In this document: piece by piece, positions 34,332 through 42,042 of the stretch
Layout: each line of letters opens with the position of its first letter
How positions within the stretch are numbered: the first letter of the stretch is position 1
Assembly (NCBI GenBank): GCA_041946965.1
Contig: JBHGBM010000027.1
Span: 1 to 63,661, forward strand
From: JBHGBM01 sp041946965
Lineage (GTDB): Bacteria; Acidobacteriota; Terriglobia; Bryobacterales; Bryobacteraceae
Direction: 5' to 3'
Length of the DNA stretch: 63,661 bases
Translations under genes and position numbers: made by a program
Notes under the pieces: model-generated
What the model was told of the DNA's origin: nothing
Database searches by the model: none
What the model saw: the letters and a program-made list of their open reading frames with translations, nothing else

Positions 34332-34898
34332 GTGGGAATCGGCCTCTACGGCGGCACCTTCGACCCGGTGCACGACGCGCACCTCGCCATCGCGAGGGAG
34401 GCGCTCGCGCGCTGCGGACTCGAGCGCGTGCTGCTGATTCCCGCCTCGCGGCCCCCGCACAAGCGCGGGCTCGCCCATGCCTCCTATGAGCACCGCTACC
34501 AGATGGTGGAGCTCGCCTGCGCGGGAGACCCGCGGCTGGAGGCTTCGCGCCTGGAAGCCGGAGCGCGGCAGAGCTATTCGATCGATACCATAGAGCGCGT
34601 TCGGACAGCGCTCGGCCCGACGGCTAAACTTTTCTGGATCATCGGCGCGGACGCCTTCGCCGAGATCCGCACCTGGCGGCGGTGGCGCGACGTGGCGGCG
34701 CAGGTGGAGTTCATTGTGGTAAGCCGTCCGGGACACGCCTACGATCTTCCCGCCGGGGCGCGCGTGCATCGCCTGGACACGCTGGCGCTGCCGGTCTCTT
34801 CCTCGGAGGTGCGGCGGCGGCTGGCGCGAGGCTGCTTCGACGTGCCGGTCCCCGCCGCGGTCCTGGCCTACATCCGCGAGCACGCGTTGTACCGGTAA
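34332..34898 (+). CDS. nadD: Nicotinate-nucleotide adenylyltransferase
   Basis: This 188-residue protein starts at GTG and makes deamido-NAD from nicotinate mononucleotide and ATP. The nucleotidyltransferase motif GGTFDPVH is at 7-14, with His14 in the active-site loop and further motifs PPHKRG, WIIGADAF and VSSSEVRRRL near the C-terminus. Length is normal for the NadD/NMN adenylyltransferase family. It is the last gene of the dusB-to-nadD run. Confidence 0.93.
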   Translation: MGIGLYGGTFDPVHDAHLAIAREALARCGLERVLLIPASRPPHKRGLAHASYEHRYQMVELACAGDPRLEASRLEAGARQSYSIDTIERVRTALGPTAKLFWIIGADAFAEIRTWRRWRDVAAQVEFIVVSRPGHAYDLPAGARVHRLDTLALPVSSSEVRRRLARGCFDVPVPAAVLAYIREHALYR

Positions 34899-34966
34899 TC
34901 CACACCCCTGTGTCGCGGCGCTCCAGGACCGGGACCGCGCATCGGGAATCCCCCTGCCGTAAGTCG

Positions 34967-34982
34967 TTCAAAGCGCTTGAAA
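34967..34982 (+). promoter_or_regulatory. Inverted repeat overlapping a candidate -35 box
   Basis: TTCAAAGCGCTTGAA (34967-34981) is an inverted repeat whose right arm forms TTGAAA (34977-34982), a good -35 match. An unusually AT-rich stretch with GATACA (34996-35001) follows in this GC-rich genome. The promoter would serve the giant exported-repeat gene that starts at 35055. The -10 spacing is suboptimal and repressor binding is inferred. Confidence 0.4.
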
Positions 34983-35054
34983 ATAAAACATAAACGATAC
35001 ATCATGTTTTATGGAAACGCTCGTGCACAACAATGGCAGTTTGGAGACGATAAA

Positions 35055-38000
35055 GTGAAGAGATCCCTGTTCGCCCTTCTGGCCGCGGCCCTGATCTTCA
35101 GCGGCGCGGCGTATGCGCAGAACACCCTGACGGTGAGCGCGGCCTCGCTGTCGTTCACCGCAACCGCGGGAGGAGCGGTCCCCGCGCCGGTCACTCTCCA
35201 GGTCGCCAGCACGACCCCCGGCGTGCCGTTCACCACCTCTGTGAACCAATCGTGGCTTTCCGTTTTCCCCACCTCCGGCACGACGCCGACGCAGCTTTCG
35301 GTGGGCGTGAACCAGACTCTGCTGCAAGCCGGAAATACTTATACGGGCGCCATCCTGATCAGCGCCAACGGAGTGACCAATCCGCAGGTGCAGGTGCAGG
35401 TGACCCTAAACGTGCTCAGCCCCTACCAACTGGTTGCCAGCCCCTCGTCGCTGACCTTCGATATCGCCCAGGGCAGCACCCAACCTGTCACCAAGCAGTT
35501 GACGGTCTCGGCGGGCATGGCGACCCCGTTCACGGTGGCGGTCTCGAGTAGCGGGAACTGGCTCTCGGCGAGCCCGGCCACGGCTACCACCAACACGTCG
35601 GTCAACGTCAGCGTGGATCCCACCAAGCTGGCCGCGGGAAGCAGCAGCGGCAACATCACGCTCACGCCGCTGACGGGCGGCACGGCGCCGGTGCAGGTGC
35701 AGGTGACGGCGAACGTGACGGCGCCACCGAGCCTCTTGGCCAATCCCGCCTCGCTCACCTTCAACTGGCTGGTGAACAGCACGGCGCCGGCCCCGCAGCA
35801 GTTGGAGATCAAGGCGAGCAACAACGCGGCCGTGCCGGTCACGATCGAAGTGCCCGCGGGCGTGTTCTGGATCGTCCCCTCGCTCAGCAACACGGTGACG
35901 CCCGCCACGATTACGGTGGGCGTGAACCCCGTCTCGGCGCAGCTCGGGGCGAACAAGTCGAAACTCGTGATTCGCTCGGCCAATGCTTCCAACGTCCTCG
36001 AGGTGCCGGTGACGTTGAATTCGAGCACTTCGCCGCTGCTGACCTCCAGCCCCAGCTCGCTTTCGTTCAGCTATCAGCCGGGCACGCCTCTGCCCGCGAC
36101 GCAGAAGGTCACGATCGGCAGCACGGGCGCGGCGCTGACGTTCACGGCGGTCTCCGATGTGCCATGGCTTTCGGTGCCGGCCAGCGGTTCCAGCGGCGCG
36201 GACCTCACCATCGGGCTGAATCAGACCGGCCTGGCGGGCCTGGGCCCCGGCACCTACAATGCCAAGATCACGCTGACTTCCACCGGCTCGCCGCTCCCGC
36301 TGGAGATCCCAGTGCAGCTCACGGTAACGAACTTGCCCGCGCTGGTTTCCAGCCGCTCCGCGCTGATGTTCAACCAGCAGGTGGGCGGCGCGGCCCCGGC
36401 GCCGCAACAGGTGACCATCACGAGCACCGGCGGCCCGCTGAATTACACCGTAGGGGTGAGCACGGAGACGGGCGGCGCGTGGCTTACGGCCGATGTCGCC
36501 GGGGGCTCCACTACGGGCATCATCACGCTGCGTGCGGCCGGCGCCGCTGAGGGCGTGCACAGGGGGTCGGTCACGCTGACCGCGGCCGGCGCCGCGAACA
36601 CGCTCACCATCCCCGTCACCTTCTATGTGAGTTCCAGGCCGCTGTTGAACGCGGATCCTTACGCGCTCACCTTCACGGCGCAGCGCGGCTCGGCCGCGCA
36701 GTCGCTGGAGATCCTGTTGAGCAGCACCAGCGCGACCGAACCGGTCTCCTTCACCACTACCAAGGCCGCCGGCGCGGACTGGCTGGGCATCTTGGGCACC
36801 ACCACGGGACAGACCCCCGCGCGCATGACCGTATTCGTGAGCCCGGCGCTGGTGCCGGATGTGGGTACCTACACGGGCACGCTGATCATCAATGCGACCA
36901 CGGGCAGTCCCGCCGTGGCCACGGCCAACAGCCCGTTCAGCGTGCAGGTGACGCTCAACGTCACCTCGGGCTCCCTGACGGTGACTCCCTCCACCTTGCA
37001 GCCGTTCACGCAGGTAGTGGGCGGGACCGCTCCGGCGGCGCAGACGCTGGCGGTGGCGAACACCATCGGGGCCTCGAACTTCACGGCCTCGTCCTCGGCC
37101 GCATGGCTGACGGTGACGCCGGCCTCCGGCACGACTCCGGCCAACGTCAGCGTCTCGGTGAACGGGACGGGCCTGTCGGCCGGCACCTATAACGGCACCG
37201 TGACCATTTCCGTTCCGGGCGCGGCCAACAGCCCGCAAAACATCCCGGTGACCTTCACGGTTTCGGCGGCCAGCATCGCCGTGACTCCGCTCTCGCTGAA
37301 CTTCGCGCAGAACGTGGGCGGGGCGCCGCCGGCAGCGCAGAAGCTCTCCGTGAGCAGCTCGGGGGTGCCGGTGAACTTCACCGCGGTGGTCACCGCGGGC
37401 GCGAACTGGCTGACGGTTTCGCCGGTGGGCGGCGTCACGCCGTTCGATCTTAACGTTACCGTGAACGCCTCCGGCCTGACCCCCGGCACTTACACCGGCG
37501 CCATCACCATCAGCGGCACGGGAGCCAACCAGATCACCGTGCCGGTGAACCTGACGGTCTCGCCGGCGCTCACCCTGGTGGTCACTCCTTCCACGCTGAA
37601 CTTCACCGCCCAGGTGGGCGGCGCGGCCCCGTCTCCGCAGAACTTCCAGGTGGCCTCGAGCGGAGGCGTGCTGACGTTCAGCGTGACCGGCACCACTTCG
37701 TCCGGCGGAAACTGGATGACCATGACGCCAAGCAGCGGCAACACGCCGGGTCCGGTGACGGTGGGCATCAATCCGGCGACCCTGGCGGCGGGCAATTACA
37801 TCGGCACCATCCTGGTCTCCGCGGCGGGCGCCAGCAACAGCCCGCAAACGGTGACCGTGAACCTGACGGTGCAGCCGCCGCCGGCTCCGGTGCCTTCCGC
37901 AATCGTAAGTGCGGCCACGAATGCGCCGGGCGCGGTCGCACCGGGTGAGTTCGTGACCATCTACGGGACGGGCGTGGGGCCGTCCACTCCGGCGTACCTC

Positions 38001-38597
38001 ACGGTGGTCAACGGTTTCGTCACCACCACCCTGAGCGACACCCGCGTGCTGTTCGACGACATCCCGGCGCCATTGACCTATGTAGGCAGCTCGCAGATCA
38101 ACGCTGTGGTGCCCTATGAGATCGCCGGGCGGCCCACGGTGCGGTTCCAGGTGGAGTACAAGGGCACGCGATCCAACGCGATCACGCTGACGGTGACCGA
38201 TACCGTGCCGGGCATCTTCACCCAGAACGCCTCCGGCAGCGGGCCGGGCGCCATCCTGAACCAGGACTACTCGGTGAACACCAGCTCGCGTCCGGCGGCG
38301 AAAGGCTCCGTGGTGATGGTCTTCGCGACCGGCGAGGGCGCCACTACGCCGCGCGGCGAGACCGGCCGCGTGATCCTGGACGCCAGCCAGTTGAAGAAGC
38401 CGGTGCAGGATGTGACCGCGACCGTCGGCGGCAGGCCCGCACAGGTGCAGTACGCGGGCTCCGCGCCGGGCTTCATCTCCGGCGTGATGCAGGTGAACGT
38501 GGTGATTCCGGAAGACGCGGCATCCGGCGCCCAGTCCATCGTGATCAAGGCCGGCAATAACAGCAGCCCGGCTACCGTGACGGTGGCGGTGCAGTAA
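35055..38597 (+). CDS. Giant exported protein with ~100-residue Ig/BACON-like repeats and Solibacter C-terminal domain
   Basis: The 1180 residues are read from GTG at 35055, preceded by GGAG at 8 bases and followed by a signal peptide (LFALLAAALIFSGAAYAQ). Nine repeats cover about residues 30-950, each with a conserved opening (SLTF or SLNF), a GGAAPAPQ-type turn, a W-L (WLTVSP) strand and a GTYTGTITI-type strand, resembling BACON or Ig-like modules used for glycan binding or as surface spacers. The C-terminal ~230 residues (FVTIYGTGVGPSTPAYLT, KGSVVMVFATGEGATTPRG) match the TIGR03437-type domain. It is probably secreted or cell-surface. It ends 26 bases inside the convergent glycosyltransferase gene. 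Confidence 0.87.
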   Translation: MKRSLFALLAAALIFSGAAYAQNTLTVSAASLSFTATAGGAVPAPVTLQVASTTPGVPFTTSVNQSWLSVFPTSGTTPTQLSVGVNQTLLQAGNTYTGAILISANGVTNPQVQVQVTLNVLSPYQLVASPSSLTFDIAQGSTQPVTKQLTVSAGMATPFTVAVSSSGNWLSASPATATTNTSVNVSVDPTKLAAGSSSGNITLTPLTGGTAPVQVQVTANVTAPPSLLANPASLTFNWLVNSTAPAPQQLEIKASNNAAVPVTIEVPAGVFWIVPSLSNTVTPATITVGVNPVSAQLGANKSKLVIRSANASNVLEVPVTLNSSTSPLLTSSPSSLSFSYQPGTPLPATQKVTIGSTGAALTFTAVSDVPWLSVPASGSSGADLTIGLNQTGLAGLGPGTYNAKITLTSTGSPLPLEIPVQLTVTNLPALVSSRSALMFNQQVGGAAPAPQQVTITSTGGPLNYTVGVSTETGGAWLTADVAGGSTTGIITLRAAGAAEGVHRGSVTLTAAGAANTLTIPVTFYVSSRPLLNADPYALTFTAQRGSAAQSLEILLSSTSATEPVSFTTTKAAGADWLGILGTTTGQTPARMTVFVSPALVPDVGTYTGTLIINATTGSPAVATANSPFSVQVTLNVTSGSLTVTPSTLQPFTQVVGGTAPAAQTLAVANTIGASNFTASSSAAWLTVTPASGTTPANVSVSVNGTGLSAGTYNGTVTISVPGAANSPQNIPVTFTVSAASIAVTPLSLNFAQNVGGAPPAAQKLSVSSSGVPVNFTAVVTAGANWLTVSPVGGVTPFDLNVTVNASGLTPGTYTGAITISGTGANQITVPVNLTVSPALTLVVTPSTLNFTAQVGGAAPSPQNFQVASSGGVLTFSVTGTTSSGGNWMTMTPSSGNTPGPVTVGINPATLAAGNYIGTILVSAAGASNSPQTVTVNLTVQPPPAPVPSAIVSAATNAPGAVAPGEFVTIYGTGVGPSTPAYLTVVNGFVTTTLSDTRVLFDDIPAPLTYVGSSQINAVVPYEIAGRPTVRFQVEYKGTRSNAITLTVTDTVPGIFTQNASGSGPGAILNQDYSVNTSSRPAAKGSVVMVFATGEGATTPRGETGRVILDASQLKKPVQDVTATVGGRPAQVQYAGSAPGFISGVMQVNVVIPEDAASGAQSIVIKAGNNSSPATVTVAVQ
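35142..37890 (+). repeat. Nine tandem ~300-bp coding repeats
   Basis: The conserved S-L-T-F codons recur near 35142, 35445, 35748, 36054, 36357, 36660, 36990, 37290 and 37590. Spacings are 303, 303, 306, 303, 303, 330, 300 and 300 bases, all multiples of three. The DNA units are diverged, so they are old protein-domain repeats rather than recent duplications. Confidence 0.8.
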
Positions 38598-39999
38598 GCT
38601 CCGGCGGGGCGCCCCGCAGCTCGAAAGGCCGCGGGACCGCCTCACAATCCGGCAGCGGAACTATCGAGTAGTAATTGAGGCCGTAGCGCCAGGCGCGGTG
38701 GATTTCTCCCACGCAAACCTGGGCGCCGCGGCCTTCGATTTTTCTCCACAGCGGGCGGGCGGAAACGGCCGCGTCGATGGCGGGCAGCGCGGTGGCCTTC
38801 AGATAGATCGCTCCGGCCGCGGCGGAAAGGGTGAGCGCGATCGCCGCGGCATGCGTGCGCAGCCGCCACACCGCATACGCGAGCGGCACGGGCAGGAGCC
38901 AAATCCAGGAGAACCGCGGGACGGGGGCGCGGGAGAGGCCGTCCGCCAGCGCCGCGGGGAGCAGTTGCCCCGCGGGCGGGATCAGCGCGAGCAGCAGCGC
39001 GCCGGCGGCGAACAGCAGCGGCGCGCGCCTGCGTTCCGCCAGCGCCACGCCCGCCAGCACGCACAGCGGCGGCAGCAGCGGCAGAATGTAGCCCGGCAGC
39101 TTGTTGGTGGAGGCCGAGAGGAAAACGAAGCCGAAAGCGGCCGAGGCCAGCAGGAATTGGCGGCGCGGGTCCCGGCTGCGGCGGAGCGCCAGCGCGGCAA
39201 GCGGCGTCCACGGCACGAGCGCGCCGGCGATCACCGGCAGGTAGAACCAGAACGGCTGCTCGTGTTGAAGCGCGTCCGAGGTGAAACGGCCGAGCTGGTG
39301 TACCAGGAAAAAGTCTTCGAGGAACGGCCAGCCGTTGCGCCACCAGCAGAGCGCGTACCAGGGCGCCGCGACCAGCAGGAACACGCCGGCTACCTGCGGC
39401 CGCAGCAGATCGAAGAGGCGCTTCCGGCCGAACCACACGAGCGGCAGCGAGAGCACCAGCGGCACGAGTCCCTTGGCCAGCACGGCCACCCCGAGCAGCG
39501 CGGCCATGGCGGGCAGCGTGCGGCGCTCGCCGGACTTGATCCACGGCAGCGCCAGCAGCATGGCGGCGCTCCATGCCGCGGCCAGCGGCAAATCGGTCAC
39601 GGCCACGTGACTGTAGCCGAGCCACATGGCGCTGGTGGCCAGCATGGCGGTGGCGTAGAACGCCGCCGTCTCATCGAATTCGCGCCGCAGCCGGATAAAC
39701 AGGAACGCGAGAAACGCCACCGACACGATGGCGACGGGCACGCGCGGCGCGAGGTCCTCGTTCAGCCCCGCCTTGAAGCCGGCCGCGGTCATCCAGTAAA
39801 GCAGCGCGGGCTTTTCGAACCACGGCTCGCCCCACAGGCGCGGCGTGATCCAATCGCCCGAGCGCGCCATTTCGCGCGCTACCGCCGCGTAGCGCGGTTC
39901 GTCCGGGCCGAGCATCCCCGTGCCGGCCAGGCGGAAGAAGAACAGGAAATAAAGAAGCGGGGCGGCGAGCCAGAGCGCGCGCGCCGTACGCGGCGGCAT
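38572..39999 (-). CDS. ArnT/PMT-like membrane glycosyltransferase (GT39/GT83 type)
   Basis: This protein of about 475 residues has roughly eleven transmembrane helices. The first periplasmic loop holds the conserved acidic GPDEPRYAAVAREM segment and GEPWFEKPALLYW, both typical of ArnT-like transferases that move a sugar from a polyprenyl carrier to an acceptor such as lipid A or protein. ATG at 39999 is preferred because GGAG lies four bases upstream; a GTG one codon earlier also fits. Its 3' end overlaps the convergent giant repeat gene by 26 bases. The acceptor is unknown. Confidence 0.88.
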   Translation of the reverse strand: MPPRTARALWLAAPLLYFLFFFRLAGTGMLGPDEPRYAAVAREMARSGDWITPRLWGEPWFEKPALLYWMTAAGFKAGLNEDLAPRVPVAIVSVAFLAFLFIRLRREFDETAAFYATAMLATSAMWLGYSHVAVTDLPLAAAWSAAMLLALPWIKSGERRTLPAMAALLGVAVLAKGLVPLVLSLPLVWFGRKRLFDLLRPQVAGVFLLVAAPWYALCWWRNGWPFLEDFFLVHQLGRFTSDALQHEQPFWFYLPVIAGALVPWTPLAALALRRSRDPRRQFLLASAAFGFVFLSASTNKLPGYILPLLPPLCVLAGVALAERRRAPLLFAAGALLLALIPPAGQLLPAALADGLSRAPVPRFSWIWLLPVPLAYAVWRLRTHAAAIALTLSAAAGAIYLKATALPAIDAAVSARPLWRKIEGRGAQVCVGEIHRAWRYGLNYYSIVPLPDCEAVPRPFELRGAPPELTAPPPSR

Positions 40000-40021
40000 C
40001 ACACTCCATTGTAGGGGAAGG

Positions 40022-40507
40022 CTATTCGACGATTGCCAGCGCTTCGCCCGCGGCCACCGTGGCGCCTTCGGCGGCGGCGATGGAGACCACCCGCCCGGCC
40101 TTGGGAGAGCGCATCTCGTTCTGCATCTTCATGGCCTCCACCACGAGCAGGCCCTGTCCCGCTTCCACGGCATCTCCGGCGCGAACCAGCACGCGCACCA
40201 CCCTGCCCGGCATCGGCGCCGCGACGGTCTGGCGCCCGGCAAGGCCCGCCGCGCCCGTGCGCCGGTCCCAGCGCCGCGGGTCACGGACTTCAAGCTCGAA
40301 GCGGTGGCCGTCGATGAAGACGACCGCGCCCGAGTGCGTACGTTCCACGCGCGCCTCGTAGCTGCGGCCCTCCAGAATGGCGGTGTACACGCCGGGCTCG
40401 GCCGCGCGCACGTCGGCAATGCGCTCGCGGCCGTTGTCCAGGCGGAAGCGGCACTCGCCGCCGTTGCGAACCAGTTCGATCTCGCCGCTGCCTACCAGGA
40501 GCTTCAT
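40022..40507 (-). CDS. Biotin carboxyl carrier protein of an acyl-CoA carboxylase
   Basis: In this 161-residue protein the C-terminal biotinyl domain carries Lys127 in VVEAMKMQNE, the biotin attachment site, after PMPGRVVRVLVRAGDAVEAGQ. The first ~85 residues form the BT-like extension seen in the alpha subunit of propionyl/acyl-CoA carboxylases rather than the linker of classical AccB. The ATG overlaps the TGA of the biotin carboxylase gene (ATGA), so the two are translated together. It serves as the swinging arm between biotin carboxylase and a carboxyltransferase not found in the window. Confidence 0.9.
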   Translation of the reverse strand: MKLLVGSGEIELVRNGGECRFRLDNGRERIADVRAAEPGVYTAILEGRSYEARVERTHSGAVVFIDGHRFELEVRDPRRWDRRTGAAGLAGRQTVAAPMPGRVVRVLVRAGDAVEAGQGLLVVEAMKMQNEMRSPKAGRVVSIAAAEGATVAAGEALAIVE

Positions 40508-41997
40508 CGCAGCATTTCCCCCCGGCCGGATTCGAGCCAGCCGCTCGCGCGCGCCGCGGGCGTCTCCGGCGCGGGCCGGTTTTCGAGCGCGTCCACGGCG
40601 GCCACCAGGCGCGCCACCGCGGCGAGTTCGGCCGGCGGTTCCAGCGGGCCGCGGTAAGACGTACACGCCTCGATAAAACCGGTGTGCAGCTTGCCCGCGC
40701 GGAACTCCGGGTGTTCCAGGATCTGGGGGAATAAGGGGAGGTTGGTTTTGATGCCCGCCACGTCGTGCTCGCGCAGGGCGCGGATGGTGCGGGCGATGGC
40801 CTCCTCGCGGGTGGCGCCCCACACGGCGAGTTTGGCGAGCAGCGGGTCGTAGTCGATGGGCACCGTCCAGCCTTCGTACACGCAGCCGTCCAGCCGCACC
40901 CCGGGTCCCAGCGGCCGGGTAAGCCGCGTGATGGTTCCCGGCGACGGGTAGAAGTTGTTGTACGGGTCTTCGGCGTAGATCCGGCACTCGATCGCCGCGC
41001 CGCGCCAGCGCACGTCTTCCTGCGTCAGCGGCAGCTTTTCACCGGCGGCGGCCAGAAGCTGGAGCTTCACCAGGTCAAGGCCGGTGACCCATTCCGTGAC
41101 GGGGTGTTCCACTTGCAGGCGCGTGTTCATCTCGAGGAAGTAGAAATTCGCATCCGCGTCCACCAGGAACTCCACGGTGCCCGCGTTGCGGTAGCCCGCG
41201 GCGCGCGCGGTGCGCAGCGCGGCTTCTCCCATGCGCTCGCGCATGCCGGGGCAGGCGGCCACCAGCGGCGAAGGGCATTCCTCCATCACCTTCTGATGGC
41301 GGCGTTGAATGGAGCATTCGCGCTCGCCGAGGTGGATCATGTTGCCGTGGCGGTCGCCGATCAACTGGATCTCGATGTGACGCGGTCTGAGGATGGCCTT
41401 CTCGAGGTAGACCCGCTGGTCTTTGAAGGCGCGCGCCGCCTCGGAGGACGCGTCGCGGAAGGCGGCCTCCATCTCGCCCGGGTCCCCGATGAGCCGCATA
41501 CCTTTGCCGCCGCCGCCGGCCACCGCCTTGAGCATCACCGGATATCCGCACTCGGCCGCGAAGCGCAGGGCCTCGCCGGCGTTTGCCAGCGGCGCGCTTC
41601 CGGGCACCACGGGCACGCCGGAGGATAGGGCGATCTGGCGCGCCGCGGTCTTCGAGCCCATGCGCCGGATGGCTTCGGCGGGCGGGCCGACGAACACCAC
41701 GCCCGCCGCTTCGCACGCCGCGGCAAACTCCGCGTTCTCGCTCAGGAAGCCGTAGCCGGGATGAATGGCCTCGGCGCCGTGCCGCCGCGCCGCGTCCAGG
41801 ATGCGGTCGATGCGGAGGTAGCTTTCGGCCGAGGGAGGCGGGCCGATGTGCTCGGCCTCGTCGGCCATGCGCACATGCAGGGAGGTACGGTCGGCGTCCG
41901 AATACACCGCCACACTGGCGATCCCCATGTCGCGCAGCGTGCGAATCACGCGTACGGCGATTTCCCCCCGGTTGGCGATCAGCACCTTGCGGAACAC
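40504..41997 (-). CDS. accC: Biotin carboxylase subunit of acetyl/acyl-CoA carboxylase
   Basis: This 497-residue ATP-grasp enzyme carboxylates the biotin carrier with bicarbonate and ATP. Signatures are MFRKVLIANRGEIAVRVIR (N-terminal domain), HPGYGFLSENAEFA, the ATP-grasp glycine loop AVAGGGGKGMR, RHIEIQLIGD, ERECSIQRRHQKVMEE and FYFLEMNTRLQVEHPVTE with catalytic Glu/Arg residues. It is a little longer than AccC (about 450). With the downstream BCCP it looks like a split alpha subunit of an acyl-CoA carboxylase. The carboxyltransferase partner must be encoded elsewhere, so the acyl-CoA substrate is unknown. Confidence 0.93.
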   Translation of the reverse strand: MFRKVLIANRGEIAVRVIRTLRDMGIASVAVYSDADRTSLHVRMADEAEHIGPPPSAESYLRIDRILDAARRHGAEAIHPGYGFLSENAEFAAACEAAGVVFVGPPAEAIRRMGSKTAARQIALSSGVPVVPGSAPLANAGEALRFAAECGYPVMLKAVAGGGGKGMRLIGDPGEMEAAFRDASSEAARAFKDQRVYLEKAILRPRHIEIQLIGDRHGNMIHLGERECSIQRRHQKVMEECPSPLVAACPGMRERMGEAALRTARAAGYRNAGTVEFLVDADANFYFLEMNTRLQVEHPVTEWVTGLDLVKLQLLAAAGEKLPLTQEDVRWRGAAIECRIYAEDPYNNFYPSPGTITRLTRPLGPGVRLDGCVYEGWTVPIDYDPLLAKLAVWGATREEAIARTIRALREHDVAGIKTNLPLFPQILEHPEFRAGKLHTGFIEACTSYRGPLEPPAELAAVARLVAAVDALENRPAPETPAARASGWLESGRGEMLR

Positions 41998-42042
41998 TGA
42001 CCGGAATTGTAGCGCGCCGCCGGGGAGCGGTGGCTGCGGGGG

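Noticed and set aside
35142..37890. CRISPR array or recent tandem duplication
   Set aside because: The units are about 300 bases, diverged in DNA and in frame; they encode protein domains. No CRISPR-like short repeats were seen anywhere in the window.
35406..38645. Frame of over 1000 codons on the minus strand opposite the repeat protein
   Set aside because: Arg/Gly/His-rich shadow of the repeated coding strand with no recognisable domain.
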